Part shown: piece after piece, positions 61,317-64,000 of the stretch
Layout of the letters: the number at the start of each line of letters is the position of its first letter
Numbering within the stretch: the first letter of the stretch is position 1
Source: Salmonirosea aquatica
GTDB taxonomy: Bacteria; Bacteroidota; Bacteroidia; Cytophagales; Spirosomataceae
DNA length: 64,000 nucleotides
Direction of reading: 5' to 3'
Assembly (NCBI RefSeq): GCF_009296315.1
Contig: NZ_WHLY01000002.1
Span: 1,426,001-1,490,000, forward strand
The notes under the pieces: generated by a model
The model's database searches: none
What the model was told of the DNA's origin: nothing
The model's input: the letters and a program-made list of their open reading frames with translations, nothing else
Program-made: the position numbers and the translations under genes

Positions 61317-63600
61317 ATGCTACTTTCGAACCCCACCACCCAACGTACTACCCCAAAATCCGAACTTTCCGCCGATCTCGTCGTCGTGGGCGGGGGCTGT
61401 CGGGCGTTTGCTGCGCCATTACCGCCGCCCGGGCGGGTATCAAGGTCATTCTTGTCCAGGATCGCCCGGTACTTGGTGGTAACGCTTCGTCGGAGGTACG
61501 GTTGTGGATTTTGGGCGCTACCTCGCACATGGGCAACAACAACCGCTGGGCGCGGGAAGGGGGCGTCATTGACGAGCTTTTGGTCGAGAATATGTACCGC
61601 AATGCCGAAGGCAATCCGCTGATTTTCGATACGATCACGCTGGAAAAAGTAGTGAGCGAGCCCAACATCACTCTTCTGCTCAACACCGCCGTGTACGAGT
61701 TGGAAAAAGATCCTAACGACCCCGATAAAATCACCAAAATCATCGCGTTCTGCTCCCAGAATTCCACGCATTATGAGTTGTCCGCGCCACTTTTCTGCGA
61801 TGCTTCCGGTGATGGTATCGTTGGTTTTCTGGCAGGCGCGGCTTTCCGCATGGGGGCCGAAGCAAGTGATGAATTCGGGGAAAAATTTGCCCCCTCGGCC
61901 GAGTATGGCGAGTTACTGGGGCATTCGATGTACTTCTATTCCAAGGATGTAGGCAAGCCGGTGAAGTACGTTGCCCCGAGTTTCGCCCTGGATGTGACCC
62001 ACAAGATACCCCGCTTTCGCAGCTTTAACACCCAGGATTTCGGGTGTCGCCTGTGGTGGCTCGAATACGGCGGTCGGCTCGATACGGTGCATGATACCGA
62101 AACAATCAAGTGGGAGCTTTGGAAGGTGATTTATGGCGTGTGGGACTATATCAAAAATTCCGGCAAGTTTCCCGAGGCCGAGAACCTGACACTCGAATGG
62201 GTAGGTACCATACCCGGCAAGCGCGAAAGCCGCCGCTTTGAGGGGATTATATGCTTGTTCAGCAGGATGTCGTAGAGCAGCGCCCTCACTACGACGACGT
62301 AGCCTTTGGCGGGTGGAGCATCGATCTGCATCCCGCCGACGGGGTATTCAGCGAAAAACCCGGCTGCAACCAGTGGCATAGCAAAGGAATTTACGGCATT
62401 CCGTACCGCTGCCATTACTCGAAAAATGTTAAAAACCTGTTCATCGCCGGTCGTATCATTTCCGCCTCGCACGTAGCCTTTGGCTCGTCGCGGGTGATGG
62501 CTACCAGTGCTCACGGCGGACAGGCGGTAGGTATGGCGGCAAAAATCTGTGCGGAAAAAGGCTGGTTACCCGCCGAGTTAGCCAGAGAAGAAAATGTAAA
62601 AATCCTGCAAAAAGAACTACTGAAAACGGGTCAGCATATACCTAATCTACTTTTAAAAGACGAAGAAGACTTAGTACGGAAGGCTAAAATTTCTGTGTCA
62701 AGTACCTTATCGCTCACCGAACTACCCGAAGAGGCAGAAACAACCCCGATGCAGTTCGCCACCGCCCAGATGATTCCGGTAGCGGCCGGAAAAATGCCGC
62801 AGGTCACGATTCATCCCTATGCTTCGGAAACTACCGATCTGGATATAGAACTTCGGGTATGCAGCCGAAAGGACAGCCATTCTCCCGATGTGATTCTGGA
62901 GAAAAAAACAATCGCTTTGCAAAAAGGAAGAAACTGCCTACGGCTTGACTTCAACTCAACCTTTAAAGTACCTACCTATGCTTTCTTGGTACTTCAAATG
63001 AATGAAAAAGTACTTTTAAAGTACTCTCCGCAACGCATTACGGGTTTGCTCTCCGTTTTCAACTCCATCAATCCTGCCGTATCGAACTACGGCAAACAGG
63101 AGCCTACCGAAGACATCGGCGTGGATGCTTTCGAGTTCTGGTGTCCGCAACGGCGGCCGGCCGGCAAAAACCTGGCTTTCAAACTGGAAGCGGATGTGGA
63201 CTGCTATCAGCCCGAGAATATTCGTAATGGTTTACAGCGGCCTACCCACCAGCCCAATGCGTGGGTCGCTGATTTTAACGATCCGCAACCTACGTTGACG
63301 TTGTCCTGGCCACAAAAGCAGGAAATAAAGCGAGTAGAGCTATTTTTCGATACCGATTACGATCACCCTGCCGAAACCGTATTGATGCACCATCCGGAAA
63401 ACGTAATGCCATTTTGTGTGCAGCATTATCAGTTGCTCGACGATCAAGAAAATGTCGTGTTTGAGAAGATGGACAATCATCAGACCAGGAATAGCATTGA
63501 GTTTGACAAACCCATTACTACTACCAGCCTGACGATAAAGGTAGGGCATCCCTCTCCTACTTCACCCGCCTCATTGTTCGAAATACGGTGTTACAGTTAG
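61317..63600 (+). pseudogene. FAD-dependent oxidoreductase with two one-base frameshifts
   Basis: The coding sequence is continuous if one G is restored in each of two G-runs: at 61392-61396 (giving VVVGGGLSGVCCAI) and at 62242-62245 (giving RRFEGDYMLVQQD). The restored protein (about 760 aa) belongs to the same FAD_oxidored family as the one at 51305-53164 and shares RPVLGGNASSEVR, CDASGDGIVGFLAGAAF and GKRESRRF. It has no signal peptide, and its last ~270 residues form a beta-rich, discoidin-like C-terminus absent from the first copy. It follows the GH2 gene by 61 bases. Whether the shifts are real or sequencing errors is not decided by the sequence. Confidence 0.85.
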
Positions 63601-63629
63601 TAGGCTAATCCGAATAAATTTCCAGAGGA

Positions 63630-64000
63630 TTATTTTATCGTCAATATCATCTCCGTGCTGGGGTTCAGCGTTTGGGCGTCGTTTTCGGCGGTGATGAACA
63701 CTCGATCGGGCTTGACGGTTTCGGTGGCCGTCAGTTCACCCGAAAGCGACTTGTTAAACATCCCCGAACCGACAGAGATCTGTCCCAGCTTTTTAACCAG
63801 ATCTCGGTCAGATTGCATCCAGACAATGTATACCTCCCGCGCCGGACTCAACTTTTTGGGCTCCGCTAGGTTCCTCACGTTTACCGTGATCGCATAGTTA
63901 TCGTTTTTGTCTTTCTTCACTTTGACATCGCCCGAAGCTGCCGGCACAACCGAGGAATCCTGAAAGGTCATCTTATTGGAGCAGGCACTAAGTGCCAGAG
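63630..64000 (-). CDS. Lipoprotein of unknown function (5' end cut by window edge)
   Basis: At least 123 aa are visible. In-frame codons upstream of the first ATG read LALSACSNK, a lipobox, so the real start lies beyond the window and the ATG at 63971 is internal. The mature part (VVPAASGDVKVKKDKNDNYAI; LAEPKKLSPAREVYIVWM; split) is a beta-sandwich-like domain I do not recognise. It is convergent with the broken FAD gene, 29 bases apart. Confidence 0.7.
   Translation of the reverse strand, partial: LALSACSNKMTFQDSSVVPAASGDVKVKKDKNDNYAITVNVRNLAEPKKLSPAREVYIVWMQSDRDLVKKLGQISVGSGMFNKSLSGELTATETVKPDRVFITAENDAQTLNPSTEMILTIK

Larger units (their letters stand above)
1..64000. repeat. Highly iterated palindrome GGTACC (dispersed)
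   Basis: GGTACC occurs about 150 times by hand count; a random 6-mer would appear about 16 times. In the first 75 copies about 85% have a purine just before and about three quarters a pyrimidine just after, so the extended form is RGGTACCY. Copies lie in all codon phases: Gly-Thr at 46630 (SusC), Val-Pro at 42259 (DUF5009 protein), Trp-Tyr-Arg at 59484 (GH2). They also lie in non-coding gaps, for example 8 bases before the 31241 gap ends its first third and at 51212. Near-cognates sharing GTAC (GGTACTT, AAGTACC) are also common. No matching methyltransferase or nuclease gene lies in the window. Confidence 0.85.

Noticed and set aside
61317-62275. Programmed ribosomal frameshifting
   Set aside because: Two separate shifts in one gene, both at G-runs and without slippery heptamers or downstream pseudoknots, fit sequencing error or mutation better.
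1-64000. KpnI-like restriction-modification genes to explain GGTACC
   Set aside because: No methyltransferase motifs (DPPY, FxGxG) or restriction endonuclease gene was found in the window.

Overview
The window looks like a chromosomal segment of a free-living, glycan-degrading member of the Bacteroidota, most likely Cytophagales/Spirosomaceae (Dyadobacter- or Persicitalea-like). That placement is inference. It rests on two SusC/SusD pairs, many signal-peptide or lipoprotein glycan enzymes, promoter-like TAnnTTTG boxes with TTG 19 bases upstream, about even base composition, and XylR-, LacI- and YtrA-type regulators. No rRNA, tRNA, CRISPR array, phage or complete insertion sequence was seen.

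Layout. 0-8.6 kb: a mostly minus-strand run of small metabolic or stress genes (GNAT, OsmC, DoxX, VOC, alpha/beta hydrolase, DUF6624, metallophosphoesterase), one AT-rich lipoprotein (1833-3236) and a B12-type radical SAM protein. 8.8-13.5 kb: a SusC/SusD pair without enzymes, ended by tandem hairpins; a 759-base non-coding gap separates it from a divergent multi-PAS hybrid histidine kinase (14257-17346). 17.4-24 kb: GH78 rhamnosidase, an overlapping DUF3037/HipA-like kinase pair, and a PEP-hydrolase-like/Tm-1-like pair separated by a perfect 8-base tandem repeat. 24-27 kb: Crp-like regulator, DinB-like protein, LEA2-like protein, and a RelE-type toxin-antitoxin pair. 26.9-29.9 kb: a YtrA-type operon (ABC ATPase, permease, GntR regulator, adhesin-head-like protein) with a recognisable promoter and operator.

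30-46 kb: a multi-pass membrane protein, a DegT aminotransferase, a beta-propeller lipoprotein, a small-molecule kinase and a XylR regulator, an AT-rich two-gene cassette, then an amino-sugar type cluster (MFS transporter, GH20 hexosaminidase, DUF5009 membrane protein, DHDPS/NanA-family lyase, sodium:solute symporter). 45-63.6 kb: a polysaccharide utilisation locus. It has a LacI-family repressor carrying a transposase-like zinc ribbon, its palindromic operator, SusC/SusD, a secreted FAD oxidoreductase translationally coupled to an FMN-binding-like protein, an alpha/alpha-barrel protein, a second sodium:solute symporter, a PIN toxin-antitoxin module, a GH2 enzyme, and a second FAD oxidoreductase with two one-base frameshifts in G-runs. 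The probable logic is outer-membrane capture (SusCD), periplasmic oxidation and hydrolysis, then sodium-coupled uptake.

The most striking signal is not a gene. The palindrome GGTACC occurs about 150 times by hand count (about one per 425 bases, against about 16 expected by chance), in all three reading frames and between genes, usually as RGGTACCY. It behaves like a highly iterated palindrome comparable to cyanobacterial HIP1, and it is absent from the AT-rich, probably acquired genes.
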